64,000 nucleotides of DNA, taken from the NCBI RefSeq assembly GCF_000819765.1, contig NZ_CDBT01000035.1, forward strand, positions 91,826 to 155,825, in the 5' to 3' direction. Under the pieces are notes generated by a model. It was not told where the DNA came from and did no database searches. It was given only the letters and a program-made list of their open reading frames with translations. How positions within the stretch are numbered: the first letter of the stretch is position 1; each line of letters opens with the position of its first letter. The DNA comes from Aeromonas bivalvium (GTDB lineage Bacteria > Pseudomonadota > Gammaproteobacteria > Enterobacterales > Aeromonadaceae). Made by a program: the position numbers and the translations under genes. Positions 46,833 to 56,178 of the stretch are shown piece after piece.

Positions 46833-46978
46833 TATTTTCTCCTCACAGCATAACCAGGATAGATGGCGTGTTTTTCCATGCCACGCCCTGGTACTGATAT
46901 TCGATAGTGCTCTGCCATATGAGGACCTGGATACTCATTGCCCCATACACCCGAAATCAATGCTTTCTCAATGCCCAT
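46832..46978 (-). CDS. Small 48-residue ORF between the DUF4910 and methyltransferase genes
   Basis: Begins MGIEKALISGVWGNEYPGPH at 46978, overlapping the DUF4910 gene by 11 bp, and ends GYAVRRK with a TAA that overlaps the methyltransferase ATG. Every other junction in this cluster overlaps too, so a real short cistron is plausible. It may instead be the remnant of a gene lost at the composition break. The ribosome site is weak. No family recognised. Confidence 0.35.
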   Translation of the reverse strand: MGIEKALISGVWGNEYPGPHMAEHYRISVPGRGMEKHAIYPGYAVRRK

Positions 46979-48323
46979 GTTCAGAAACCGAACTGTGTCG
47001 ACGCAGCAATCCTGCGTCCACAAGAGATCTGGCGATGGGCGCTACCCGCCAAAATGGTACATCAATGATCTCGGCAATCTCGAACAGGGTCAGATGGCCG
47101 TCGCTATACGCCAGTAAATTCATCATGTCCCGTACTTGCACCCCTGAATCACGGGTTGAAAGATTCGGATAGAGACCACGCTTACCTAGCTGGGGCTCAC
47201 CCAGCACAGTCACTTGATAGCATTCATTCCACTCCAGGCACTCTATGGCTCGGCGCAACGCCAAAAAGCTGCCCGCCAGACCCACCGGAGTGACCAGGGA
47301 CAGATCATCCAATGAGGTGTGATATTCACCATAACAGCCGTATTTACTGCGCATCATGGTGGTGATTGGCAAGTCAATGCCAGGGGCACAGAGCTGACGC
47401 TCGTTGGAGCCTCGATCAAGATAGCTATAAACCCTGTAATCAGGATCCGTATGCCCCAAAACATGGCGAGCAATGCGATCGGCCAGAGAGTTTTCCTGCC
47501 GAGAGGGCAAGAAAGAGTAACACCTCTCGTCCCCCATGCAGGTCAGGTTGAAACCGGCCACGGTATGGCGCTTTAAGTGATCTAGATGGCGGGATAAATA
47601 GACAATGGCCCCCAGCGTCTCTGGCACCAGCATCAATCGATAGCTATAACGGCGTCTAGGCAACGAGGCGAGCCAAGCCATCAAGAATATCCCCACCCCT
47701 GGACCGGACAGTTCATTGTTGGCCATTGAAGGGTGACAGATATAACTGGACAGCAAGATCTCCTGCTCGCTCTCTCCTGGCAACACCCAGTCGGCATAAG
47801 TCAGTGAGCCTGGCTGCAACGTTGCATCGATCACCACCTCATAGTGCCCCTCCGGTAGCGCCTCTCGTACTTTATGGGGCAAACAAAAGCCCCAGCGACG
47901 CTGATAATAAGAAGTGACATAGGGGATGGCATCCGGTAATTCAGGCAATGAATACAAGTGTGCCTGTAGTTCTGCCAAGGAGAGAGTACAGCGCACCGGC
48001 TCGGAATAACCCACCAGATGCAGGTTGTTATCCTTGAAGTCAACCACCTTGTGTCCATCAGGACCTTTGATGTAGGCCGCTCTGACATTCCACTCATCCG
48101 GCACGGTCCAATCGAAAAATTGACTGCCACTGGCGACTTCATGGATCTGCAGTTCAGGTAAACAATGCTCACGAAGCAGGGCCAATGTTTGCCTTACACC
48201 CTCCCCCGTCAAACTGCGGTTGAGTGGAAACAGCAGGGTCAACAAACGATGCAATTGCTCACCGATTTGAGTCTGATCATTCCAGTCTGCGGGCAGATAA
48301 CCAATGTCATTCACAGGTATCAC
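46968..48323 (-). CDS. DUF4910 aminopeptidase-like protein
   Basis: 451 residues; GTG start at 48323 overlaps the VOC stop (GTGA). It has the DUF4910 Zn-peptidase-like core: LLSSYICHPSMANNELSGPG (about 191-210) and YGCYGEYHTSLDDLSLV carry candidate metal ligands (His, Asp, Glu). A C-terminal winged-helix follows (LTLFEIAEIIDVPFWRVAPI). Members are often found in polysaccharide or secondary-metabolite clusters. The substrate is not known to me. Confidence 0.75.
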   Translation of the reverse strand: MIPVNDIGYLPADWNDQTQIGEQLHRLLTLLFPLNRSLTGEGVRQTLALLREHCLPELQIHEVASGSQFFDWTVPDEWNVRAAYIKGPDGHKVVDFKDNNLHLVGYSEPVRCTLSLAELQAHLYSLPELPDAIPYVTSYYQRRWGFCLPHKVREALPEGHYEVVIDATLQPGSLTYADWVLPGESEQEILLSSYICHPSMANNELSGPGVGIFLMAWLASLPRRRYSYRLMLVPETLGAIVYLSRHLDHLKRHTVAGFNLTCMGDERCYSFLPSRQENSLADRIARHVLGHTDPDYRVYSYLDRGSNERQLCAPGIDLPITTMMRSKYGCYGEYHTSLDDLSLVTPVGLAGSFLALRRAIECLEWNECYQVTVLGEPQLGKRGLYPNLSTRDSGVQVRDMMNLLAYSDGHLTLFEIAEIIDVPFWRVAPIARSLVDAGLLRRHSSVSEHGH

Positions 48324-48721
48324 ACGATTCCCTCAATCAACTCGACGATATGCCCCAGCGGGCTTAGAAAAAACTGGACATGAGACCCACCAAAGGCGAT
48401 GGCAGGCTGGCTGGGCCCCAGGGGAAGGTGACGCTGTTCACGCAGTCTGGCGGCGCTCTCCGGCAGACTGGCCACCCGATAGGCAAGATGATTGATCACA
48501 TTGCGCCGGCTCTTGAGCACCTGGGTCACCGGGCTCTCCTCACCTGCGGGGGCGACCAGCTCGTAACACAGGCCATGGTCATCATGCACGAACTGAACCC
48601 AGACCCGTTGCAGCGGGTCTTCCACCGCCACCGAGAAGTGGCTCAGCCCGAGCACGTCGCGGCAATAAGCCTCACCGCTGGCCAAGTCAGGCACCACCAG
48701 TCCGATGTGATCAAACTGCAT
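48320..48721 (-). CDS. VOC (glyoxalase/epimerase-like) family protein
   Basis: 133-residue vicinal-oxygen-chelate protein similar to methylmalonyl-CoA epimerases: MQFDHIGLVVPDLASGEAYC with a metal His at residue 5, a second His in INHLAYRV, and Glu in GHIVELIEGIV. Overlaps the AAC(3)-like gene by 11 bp and the DUF4910 gene by 4 bp. Could epimerise or isomerise an acyl thioester in the cluster (inference). Confidence 0.75.
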   Translation of the reverse strand: MQFDHIGLVVPDLASGEAYCRDVLGLSHFSVAVEDPLQRVWVQFVHDDHGLCYELVAPAGEESPVTQVLKSRRNVINHLAYRVASLPESAARLREQRHLPLGPSQPAIAFGGSHVQFFLSPLGHIVELIEGIV

Positions 48722-49475
48722 GGGGTTCTCCTCCCGCCTGGATCAAGGCATATGGCGCCATCGTCAGCAAGTCATCGGCGGCCCGCATGAAATCGCGACA
48801 CGATACCGCCCAGACCGGCACCCGCTGGCACAGCGCCTGGCGCCAGGCGCCCCGCTCCTGCAGCACGGCCACCAGACGGGAAAGGTCGATCTCGCTGGCC
48901 AGCGTCAGATCGCGCACATAATAGTCGGCCTGCCAGTCGCGCAAGGTGCCGTCAACGCACACCTGCCCCTCGAACAGCTTGTGATAGCGGTAGGCAACGG
49001 CAAGCCGCTGCTCTACGTAGTGGGTGAAGGTGATGCGGTCAGGGTGACAACCCAGTCCCAGCAGCCAACCGTCCTGCTCCGCCAGCCAGCCGAACGGGCT
49101 CTCCTGACCGAAACAGTCGTGACACTCCCTGGCCACCAGCGCTGGCCCCTCAGGGCCGCTGATCGCCATGCTGAAAATGGGATCCCGCGTGCGCACCACC
49201 CCTTCGCGCTGCCGGAACAGCTCCGTCATCAGCCCCACCTTGCTCGGGGTCAGTGCAGGATCGAAGCACTCTCCAGCCATCGGACTGTAGCTGAAGGTCG
49301 GCACCAGCAGATGACCGTCCAGCCACTGCTCGAGGCATGTCCAGAATGCGGTGATGCCCGCCGCGTTGCCCATGCCGGCAAACTGGGCCACCACCATGGC
49401 ATCCGAGTGCACCATCAGCGCCCCCCCTCTCGGGAGGCCCAGCTCGGTCAGCACCTGCTCGAGCGCCTGCTTCAC
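48711..49475 (-). CDS. AAC(3)-family N-acyltransferase
   Basis: 254 residues of the antibiotic N-acetyltransferase (AAC(3)) fold: GALMVHSDAMVVAQF, LVPTFSYSPM, RTRDPIFSMAISGP and LLGLGCHPDRITFTHYVEQR, with the family's conserved His/Glu region. Found in a biosynthetic operon beside an acyl carrier protein, it more likely N-acylates an amino sugar or amine than acts as a resistance enzyme (inference). Starts within the ACP stop (ATGA). Confidence 0.75.
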   Translation of the reverse strand: MKQALEQVLTELGLPRGGALMVHSDAMVVAQFAGMGNAAGITAFWTCLEQWLDGHLLVPTFSYSPMAGECFDPALTPSKVGLMTELFRQREGVVRTRDPIFSMAISGPEGPALVARECHDCFGQESPFGWLAEQDGWLLGLGCHPDRITFTHYVEQRLAVAYRYHKLFEGQVCVDGTLRDWQADYYVRDLTLASEIDLSRLVAVLQERGAWRQALCQRVPVWAVSCRDFMRAADDLLTMAPYALIQAGGEPHAV

Positions 49476-49696
49476 ACGGCGACTCCTTTGCGAAGCAGAG
49501 CCTGTCTGATGTCATCCAGGCTTTTCAGCTCGGCCAACTCATCCGGTTCGAAACGCACGGCATAGTGTTGCTCGATCAGCAACAGCAGGTTGAAGTGGCC
49601 CAGAGAATCCCACTCGGGAAAACTGCCGAGGGCTGACTGCTCGTTGATGCTGGCCTGGGGGAACTGCTGGCGTACCAGCGCGATAAGTTCATTCAT
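49472..49696 (-). CDS. Acyl carrier protein
   Basis: 74-residue stand-alone carrier protein. The phosphopantetheine attachment Ser is Ser31 in EWDSLGHFNLL. Start at 49696 overlaps the FkbH-like gene by 8 bp; an upstream extension is only the shadow of that gene. It is distinct from housekeeping AcpP (low similarity), so it is dedicated to this cluster. Likely loaded with glyceryl by the FkbH-like enzyme. Confidence 0.85.
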   Translation of the reverse strand: MNELIALVRQQFPQASINEQSALGSFPEWDSLGHFNLLLLIEQHYAVRFEPDELAELKSLDDIRQALLRKGVAV

Positions 49697-51365
49697 TGGC
49701 GTAAAACTCCAAATACGGGAGAGAAAGAGAAGGAAGATCCAGACTGAGAAACACCTCATCCACCAGCGGTATCAATCCTGCTGGAGTGGTTATCGGCCGG
49801 GTTGGCAGGGTCGCCAGAAAATCCCGTGCCGGCTGATTGCGTTCCGTGGCAACCAGACTGATGACCAGCTCCGTCACTCCTTGCGCGAGCAAACGGCTCG
49901 CCAGTTGTGCCAACAGCCAGTACTCAAAGCCACGCCCCAGCACCCGGCAACTGATGGCCAGGGTATCCAGCAATACCTTGCCGTCATCGAGCGGGCGTAC
50001 CACCAGCAGGGCCGTCATGCCATGATCGGCAAACTTGTCTCGCAAGCTGGCCAGCCAGACCTCGCCCCCTTCGGTAGCCAGTCGGGCCAGCTCTGCCGCC
50101 TGATAGCGACGGGCAGAAAGATTGAACTGATTGGTCTTCTGGCTGAGCTGTTCGGCTCGCAACTGATTGCCCGAGGAGAGCGGCTGCCAGCCACCATGCA
50201 ATGCCAGCAGCTGCAAGAAGGCGTGTTCATCCCCCAGTTGTCGGAGCTCCACCTCTGCCTGAGCCTGCGCCTGATAGGAGCGCTGGCGCAGGCCGTCATC
50301 CCGGCTCTGGTGGCGACTGCACAGGGCTGGCAGCGTCATCAGGGCATCCGGCCATGTCCAGAGGTCGGCCGGAGGGGTGACCACCATCACCTCGGGGCAG
50401 TTGGCCCGCACCTCGGCCCGCTCCAGTTCGCTGTCATCCCAGAACACCAGGCTGTCCAGCCCGACATTGAGCCGTGCAGCCAGTCGCCGCAGCCCCTGGG
50501 ATTTGGGCCCCCAACCGATGTCGGCGGCAACGATGTGATGACGGGCCAGCACCATGCCCTGGTGTTCATCAAACAGTTGCCACACATCATCGGCCAGATT
50601 CTTGGAGCAGAGCGCCAGCATGATGCCCTGTTCGTGCCAATGACAGGCCGCCTGCTGGAAGGCCTGGTAGAGTCGCCCCATCCCGTCCTGCCCCAGCAGG
50701 ACGCCACCGACCCCGTCTTCGCCAACCACGCCGCCCCACAGGGTGTTGTCACAATCGAGCACCAGCACCTTGTGGGCGGCTCGCTGCAACCGCTGCAGCA
50801 AGGGGGTCATCCACTGCGCCAGACTGGCCAGACCGGCCATGGAGAAGGGGCAGGACATCAGATAGAGGTTGCGCCGATCGAAACAGTGCTGGCGGCCATG
50901 CTGTTGCAGCCAGAGTGGCAAGTGCAGGTCATCCAGACCGGGCTGTTGCTGTCGCAGGCAGGCAAGCTGCCGTTCGAATTCTCGTGCCAGCAGAGCCAGC
51001 GCGCCTGGCACCGGGCCGTATACGGAGAGCGGCGCATGGCTGCATGCCCCGACCAGCAGATGGTCCTGCGGGCGGCGTTGCAGATGCAACGAGAGAGGCT
51101 GGCAGAGTGATTGCACGAAGGCGGCCACCGCCAGCTGTTGTTCCTCTTCCGGCAAGCGCCCCCATGCCAGCAGCGTCCGGGTGGGCACCAGATCCTCCCA
51201 CAACCAGACAATGATGTGGGTCTGGGGAGCGGCATCGACGGGCTGGTTCATCAAGACCTGCAACCACTGGCCATGGGGGGCTACCTGCACCTCGCCATAT
51301 TCAGCCAGGGTTCGCCACGCCAGGTTGCCCGGCATCAAGAATGAGCTGCCACTGAGATGAATCAT
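49689..51365 (-). CDS. FkbH-like HAD-IIIC enzyme (glyceryl-ACP synthase-like)
   Basis: 558 residues. N-terminal SGNH-like region (1-~190), central HAD-IIIC phosphatase domain with VLVLDCDNTLWGGVVGEDG (DxDxT, about 213-231), and a C-terminal GNAT-like domain. FkbH proteins dephosphorylate 1,3-bisphosphoglycerate and load glyceryl onto an ACP. Start at 51365, nine bases after GGAGGAGG. First gene of a seven-cistron unit in which all junctions overlap. Confidence 0.85.
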   Translation of the reverse strand: MIHLSGSSFLMPGNLAWRTLAEYGEVQVAPHGQWLQVLMNQPVDAAPQTHIIVWLWEDLVPTRTLLAWGRLPEEEQQLAVAAFVQSLCQPLSLHLQRRPQDHLLVGACSHAPLSVYGPVPGALALLAREFERQLACLRQQQPGLDDLHLPLWLQQHGRQHCFDRRNLYLMSCPFSMAGLASLAQWMTPLLQRLQRAAHKVLVLDCDNTLWGGVVGEDGVGGVLLGQDGMGRLYQAFQQAACHWHEQGIMLALCSKNLADDVWQLFDEHQGMVLARHHIVAADIGWGPKSQGLRRLAARLNVGLDSLVFWDDSELERAEVRANCPEVMVVTPPADLWTWPDALMTLPALCSRHQSRDDGLRQRSYQAQAQAEVELRQLGDEHAFLQLLALHGGWQPLSSGNQLRAEQLSQKTNQFNLSARRYQAAELARLATEGGEVWLASLRDKFADHGMTALLVVRPLDDGKVLLDTLAISCRVLGRGFEYWLLAQLASRLLAQGVTELVISLVATERNQPARDFLATLPTRPITTPAGLIPLVDEVFLSLDLPSLSLPYLEFYANE

Positions 51366-51468
51366 AAAGATGACCTCCTCCACTCAATCATTGGCATCTC
51401 CCGAAAAATCGAGTTGCATCATTGTCTTTGATACTTATCAACATAAAAAGCCATGTTAGCCATACCCA

Positions 51469-52071
51469 TCAGTAGTTGATGCTGACGTAGGGGACCTCGG
51501 GCACATTCCAGGCCTGCTTGAGGTAGACGGTGAGCACGAAGAAGAAGTTCGCCAGCAGGTTGGCGAACCGGGCCAGTATGGGGTCATAGCCGACACCGCT
51601 CTCCTCGAGGCGCACCAGCAGGCGCACCACCTTCTTGCTGGCGCAGCGGCACAGGTGCAGGGCCGGGATCGGCTGGGGGCCTCGGGGCAGCACGAAACCG
51701 GTCACCCGGCCGCGGCTCGCCTCGTTGTAGTGATCGTAACGCCCCTTGAGCCAGTCCAGATCCGCCTCGAAGATGCCGAGCCTGCCGCGTACCGAGCCGT
51801 TGAGGTTGTAGATGAGCCGTTGCAGGGTATCGAGATCGGCGAGGATGGCCGCCTCCCCCTCGCCGGGGGGCGCCGGCAGCATGGCCATGACAACCCCCAC
51901 CTGGCAGCAGAGCTCGTCGGTCGCTATCTCGTAGTCGCACTGCAACTGGGTCTCGTAGATGAAGGGGTAGCAGAGCTCCCGTATGTCTTTCGGGCGTTTG
52001 TGGCTGCGCTGGCGCGCGGCAGGGGCGCTGGCCTGCGCCTCGTCGGGGCCGGATTCGGGCTGCTGATCCAT
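51469..52071 (-). CDS. Cobalamin adenosyltransferase-like protein
   Basis: 200 residues. The segments CDYEIATDELCCQVG, LQRLIYNLNGSVRG, FVLPRGPQPIPALHLCRCAS and a final hydrophobic helix LANFFFVLTVYL follow the helix-bundle pattern of ATP:cob(I)alamin adenosyltransferases (as in PduO/YvqK). Substitutions in several positions make activity uncertain. No cobalamin genes adjacent. Alternative: a family member with a non-corrinoid role. Confidence 0.6.
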   Translation of the reverse strand: MDQQPESGPDEAQASAPAARQRSHKRPKDIRELCYPFIYETQLQCDYEIATDELCCQVGVVMAMLPAPPGEGEAAILADLDTLQRLIYNLNGSVRGRLGIFEADLDWLKGRYDHYNEASRGRVTGFVLPRGPQPIPALHLCRCASKKVVRLLVRLEESGVGYDPILARFANLLANFFFVLTVYLKQAWNVPEVPYVSINY

Positions 52072-52215
52072 GGGGTTCTCGCTCGCGGGGAAAGTCGCAG
52101 TGTGCCAGCCGGGGGCGCCTCAGGCAAACAGGCGCGCCCGACCGGCAAAGGCAGGGCGGCTACCGTGCCAGGCAGACGATAGATATCCAGCCGGCAACGG
52201 TGGGGTCATCCGGGC

Positions 52216-53367
52216 TCAGACCGTTCCCAATAGACGGTAGGCATCGAGCAGACGGCGGTTGGTGGCGGCGAAACGGGCGCCTTGTTCCCCGTCATCGCCC
52301 CGCGCCGCCAGCACGGCCGGGGTCAGCGCCTGCTGCTGACCCTGCGCCAGCACGCCGTCGGCCTGCTGCTGCCAGTCGGCCAGCCTGGGCAGATAGTCCG
52401 CCAGGGGCGCCAGGCTCTGCTGCAAGGCGCTGTTGCCCTGATAATGCTGGCCCAGCCGACTCGATTGCTTGAGGCGCAGGGAGTAGGCCACCAGCTGACC
52501 GTCATCCAGCCCGGGCAACTGACCGGCATCCAGGCTCTGATCCAGCTTGCCGTGGAAGAAGCTGTCTGCCAGCGAGTCGAGCCCCTTGACCAGATCGCCG
52601 ATGGCCGCCAGCTCGGCATCCCCCAGGTTCCCCTCGAGGGAGAAGCTGAAGTTCTGGCTCAGCTTGAGGCTGAACTGGCTCGCATCCCCCTGCTCCCGTG
52701 ACTTGAGCTGCCAGCTGTCATTGAAGCGCAGCAGCACCTTGTCCCCCTCCCTGGTCTCTATTTCCAGGATCCCCTGCTGGCGACTGGCCATCTCCGCCGA
52801 CTTCATGTCCAGATCGGACACCTGGCCGAAGAAGGTCTGCTCGAACTCGTCCAGCCCCTGCTGGATCAGCTTGTAGCTCTGATCGATGCCGGTCTTGACG
52901 TCCTCGTTGTCGGTCGCCGTGTCGCCAAGCTGCTTGCGCGCGTCGGCGAAGCCCATTTCCACCCCCTTGCGGGCCTGGGCCATCATCTCGGTCAATTGGT
53001 CATCGGACTTGCCGTCGGCCCGCGCCGCGCCGAGGCGGCCGCTGACGAACTGCAGCACATTGTCCGCCACCGCCTGGAAGTCAAACAGGGTCTGCGGGGT
53101 GATCTCCTCCGGCGGCTCGGCCCTGGGCGCCTGATAGCCCTTGCCGTTGAGCTGCAGGTGGAACTGCAACGCCTGCTGTACCAGGGCCTGGGCCCAGCGG
53201 GGCGCCCGGCTCAGGATCACCTCCTCGTCCAGCCCCTTGCCGCCAGTCTCGCGCGCACGCTCAGGCTTGCCCCCGGCCTCGCTCTCCCTGCCGTGGCGCA
53301 CCTCGTCGCTGCGCGCCTCCCCTTTCATCCCTTTGGGCTGACCTGCCCCCACGCCATCTAGCCGCAT
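52216..53367 (-). CDS. DUF5610-domain protein
   Basis: About 383 residues from MRLDGVGAGQ (53367). Central segment ITPQTLFDFQAVADNVLQFV to DEFEQTFFGQ (about residues 90-195) matches the DUF5610 domain as I remember it. The remainder is Gln/Leu-rich and hydrophilic, with no signal peptide. Function unknown; seen mainly in Aeromonas/Vibrio/Shewanella-like genomes. Confidence 0.6.
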   Translation of the reverse strand: MRLDGVGAGQPKGMKGEARSDEVRHGRESEAGGKPERARETGGKGLDEEVILSRAPRWAQALVQQALQFHLQLNGKGYQAPRAEPPEEITPQTLFDFQAVADNVLQFVSGRLGAARADGKSDDQLTEMMAQARKGVEMGFADARKQLGDTATDNEDVKTGIDQSYKLIQQGLDEFEQTFFGQVSDLDMKSAEMASRQQGILEIETREGDKVLLRFNDSWQLKSREQGDASQFSLKLSQNFSFSLEGNLGDAELAAIGDLVKGLDSLADSFFHGKLDQSLDAGQLPGLDDGQLVAYSLRLKQSSRLGQHYQGNSALQQSLAPLADYLPRLADWQQQADGVLAQGQQQALTPAVLAARGDDGEQGARFAATNRRLLDAYRLLGTV

Positions 53368-53539
53368 CCCCTGCTCCTCGTGCAATTCCAGTTAGCCGCT
53401 TATCGGCCTGACTGGCGACTTCTTGACCATAAAAAACTGGACAATCTACCCCTGACTTTTAAAATCAGGCCCCTTTGGGTGGCCTTGAGTCACCCCCAGG
53501 TTTCTGTCCGGCCCCGCCGGCGTGCATCAGAGGTATGTC

Positions 53540-54643
53540 ATGACCCCATCCGAGCGAACCCCGGCCGCCTATCAGGCCCAGTTGGCGGCCAAGGCGCAGC
53601 GCCTTCAGGCCCTGTTTGCCGGCTTCAATCCCCCCGCCATCGAGGTTCACGCCTCTCCCGCCGAGCACTACCGGATGCGCGCCGAGTTCCGCCTCTGGCA
53701 CGAGGATGACGATCTCTATCATGTGATGTTCGATCAGGAGACCCGCCAGCGTATCCGGGTGGATCAGTTCCCGGCCGCCAGCGCCCTGATCAACCGGGTG
53801 ATGCAACCCCTGCTGGACGAACTGCGGCCGGTCAAGGCGCTGCGCTTCAAGCTGTTCCAGATAGACTATCTCTCCACCCTCTCCGGTCAGCTCGTCATCA
53901 CCCTGCTCTACCATCGCCGTCTCGATGGCGACTGGCAGGCCGCAGCCGAAGGACTGAGAACCAGCCTGCAGGCCCAGGGCTTCGACGTGCGCATCATTGG
54001 CCGCGCCCACAAGCAGAAGATCTGCCTGGGGGACGAGTTCGTGGTCGAAACCCTCAAGGTACAGGGGCGCGAGCTCATCTATCAGCAGGTGGAGAACAGC
54101 TTCACCCAGCCCAACGCCGAGATTAACCAGCTGATGCTGGGCTGGGCCCTGGACGTGACCCGAGGTAGCGAAGGGGACTTGCTCGAGCTTTACTGCGGCA
54201 ACGGCAACTTCTCCATCGCCCTGGCCCAGAACTTTCGCAGGGTGCTGGCCACCGAGATCGCCAAGCCGAGCGTGGCTTCGGCCCAGTACAACATCGCCGC
54301 CAACGGGGTGGACAACCTCATCATACTGCGCATGTCCGCCGAGGAGTTCACCATGGCGATGCGCGGCGAGCGCAGCTTCAACCGGCTGGAGGGAATAGAC
54401 CTCGCCGGTTACCAATGCAACACCATCTTCGTCGATCCGCCCCGCGCCGGCCTGGATGAGGCCACGGTCCGCCTGGTGCAGGAGTACGACAACATCCTCT
54501 ACATCTCCTGCAATCCGGACACCCTGATCGACAACATGCAGGCCCTGGGGCAGACCCACGAGGTGGCACGGCTCGCCCTGTTCGACCAGTTCCCCTGGAC
54601 CCATCACATGGAAGCGGGTGTCTACCTGCGTCGCAAGGGCTGA
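53540..54643 (+). CDS. trmA: tRNA (uracil-5-)-methyltransferase TrmA
   Basis: Makes ribothymidine at position 54 of tRNAs. 367 residues; start at 53540 seven bases after AGAGG. SAM motif [19 protein letters not shown] (about 214-232), [14 protein letters not shown], and the catalytic Cys in ISCNPDTL. C-terminal [10 protein letters not shown] contains the catalytic-base Glu. Stands alone, followed by a strong terminator. Confidence 0.96.
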   Translation: MTPSERTPAAYQAQLAAKAQRLQALFAGFNPPAIEVHASPAEHYRMRAEFRLWHEDDDLYHVMFDQETRQRIRVDQFPAASALINRVMQPLLDELRPVKALRFKLFQIDYLSTLSGQLVITLLYHRRLDGDWQAAAEGLRTSLQAQGFDVRIIGRAHKQKICLGDEFVVETLKVQGRELIYQQVENSFTQPNAEINQLMLGWALDVTRGSEGDLLELYCGNGNFSIALAQNFRRVLATEIAKPSVASAQYNIAANGVDNLIILRMSAEEFTMAMRGERSFNRLEGIDLAGYQCNTIFVDPPRAGLDEATVRLVQEYDNILYISCNPDTLIDNMQALGQTHEVARLALFDQFPWTHHMEAGVYLRRKG

Positions 54644-54671
54644 CACGCCCAGCGGCCCGAGTCCCCATACG

Positions 54672-54701
54672 AGAAGGGGCCCCATGATGGGGCCCCTTTT
54701 T
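54672..54701 (+). terminator. Rho-independent terminator after trmA
   Basis: AAGGGGCCCC and GGGGCCCCTT with loop ATGAT, followed by TTT. May also serve the convergent malic enzyme gene. Confidence 0.85.
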
Positions 54702-54751
54702 CATGCCGTTTGGCGGCGGATCTGGGTGTCGCTCACCCTGACCCCGCCCTG

Positions 54752-55996
54752 TCACTCCTGCATATAGTCTGCCGGCAGGGCGATGCGGGCCACACCGGAT
54801 GCCACCGCCGCCAGCGCCACGGCGCGGGCCACCCGGGGCAACAGGCGGGCATCCATCGGCTTGGGAATGACGTAATCCTTGCCGAAGGTCAGCGTCTCCA
54901 CCCCGGCAGCGGTCAGCACCTCGGCCGGCACCGGCTCCTTGACCAGGGCGCGGATCGCCTCCACCGCCGCCACCTTCATGGCGTCGTTGATGCGGCTGGC
55001 ACGGGCATCCAGCGCACCGCGGAAGATGAAGGGGAAGCAGATGACGTTGTTGATCTGGTTCGGATAATCGGAGCGACCCGTGCCCATGATGAGATCACCG
55101 CGCACCGAGTGCGCCAGGGCGGGCTTGATCTCGGGGTCCGGGTTGGAGCAGGCGAAGATCACCGGGTTGGGGGCCATCAGGGCCACCGCCTCGGCGGGCA
55201 GCACGTCCGGGCCGGAGACGCCGACGAACACGTCGGCCCCGTCGATGACATCCATCAGGGTGCGCAGTGGGGTGTCGTTGGCGAAACGCTGCTTGTACTG
55301 GTTGAGATCGGTACGAGCGCTGTGGATCACCCCCTGGCGGTCCAGCATGAAGATGTTGTGCGGCTTGGCCCCGCAGGTGATCAGCAGGTCCATGCAGGCG
55401 GTGGCGGCGGCCCCCGCCCCCATGCAGACGATGCGGCTGTCGCCGATCAGCTTGCCCTGTACTTCCAGGGCATTGAGCAGGCCGGCGGCGGTGACGATGG
55501 CAGTACCGTGCTGGTCATCGTGGAACACGGGAATGTCGCAGCGCTCGATCAGCGCCCGCTCAATCTCGAAGCACTCGGGGGCCTTGATATCCTCCAGATT
55601 GATGCCCCCGAAGGTGTCGGCGATGGCCGCGACCGTGTCGATGAACTGGGCGCTGGTCTCGTGCTTCACCTCGATGTCGATGGCGTCGATGCCGGCGAAG
55701 CGCTTGAACAGCAGGGCCTTGCCCTCCATCACCGGCTTGGAGGCCAGCGGCCCCAGGTTGCCCAGCCCCAGGATGGCGGTGCCGTTGGAGATGACGGCCA
55801 CCAGGTTGCCCTTGCCGGTGTAACGGTAGGCATCATCCGGGTTGGCGGCGATCTCGCGCACCGGTTCGGCCACGCCAGGGCTGTAGGCCAGTGCCAGATC
55901 GCGGGCGGTCTCGGCGGGCTTGGTGAGGGCGATGGCAATCTTGCCGGGAATGGGTTGGGCGTGATAATCGAGCGCTTGCTGACGCAGATCGGACAT
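54752..55996 (-). CDS. Malic enzyme (oxaloacetate-decarboxylating, short MaeB-type)
   Basis: 414 residues, decarboxylates malate to pyruvate with NAD(P)+. Malic N-domain with YSPGVAEPVREIA and the metal/substrate loop VKHETSAQFID; NAD-binding domain IVCMGAGAAATACMDLL (about 193-209). It ends without the phosphotransacetylase-like domain of long MaeB, so it is the short bacterial form. Cofactor preference cannot be read from sequence alone. Confidence 0.9.
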   Translation of the reverse strand: MSDLRQQALDYHAQPIPGKIAIALTKPAETARDLALAYSPGVAEPVREIAANPDDAYRYTGKGNLVAVISNGTAILGLGNLGPLASKPVMEGKALLFKRFAGIDAIDIEVKHETSAQFIDTVAAIADTFGGINLEDIKAPECFEIERALIERCDIPVFHDDQHGTAIVTAAGLLNALEVQGKLIGDSRIVCMGAGAAATACMDLLITCGAKPHNIFMLDRQGVIHSARTDLNQYKQRFANDTPLRTLMDVIDGADVFVGVSGPDVLPAEAVALMAPNPVIFACSNPDPEIKPALAHSVRGDLIMGTGRSDYPNQINNVICFPFIFRGALDARASRINDAMKVAAVEAIRALVKEPVPAEVLTAAGVETLTFGKDYVIPKPMDARLLPRVARAVALAAVASGVARIALPADYMQE

Positions 55997-56178
55997 GGGG
56001 ACCCCGAGGCAATATTTGAATAAGTAGGGAAAGGGTGGCTCGCCTGAGGCGAGGGGCTAGGATCATAAAGAAAAGCCCCGGGCTTTCCCAGCAGAAAATA
56101 TCGCCAATTCGCTGTTAAGCGGCCACTCAACAGAGTTGTGTGCTGACGAAAACTAACCCCTTGGTGGTATATGTAGTT

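Noticed and set aside
48711..49475. Aminoglycoside resistance gene
   Set aside because: The AAC(3)-like enzyme is embedded in an overlapping biosynthetic operon beside an acyl carrier protein; resistance cannot be claimed from family membership.
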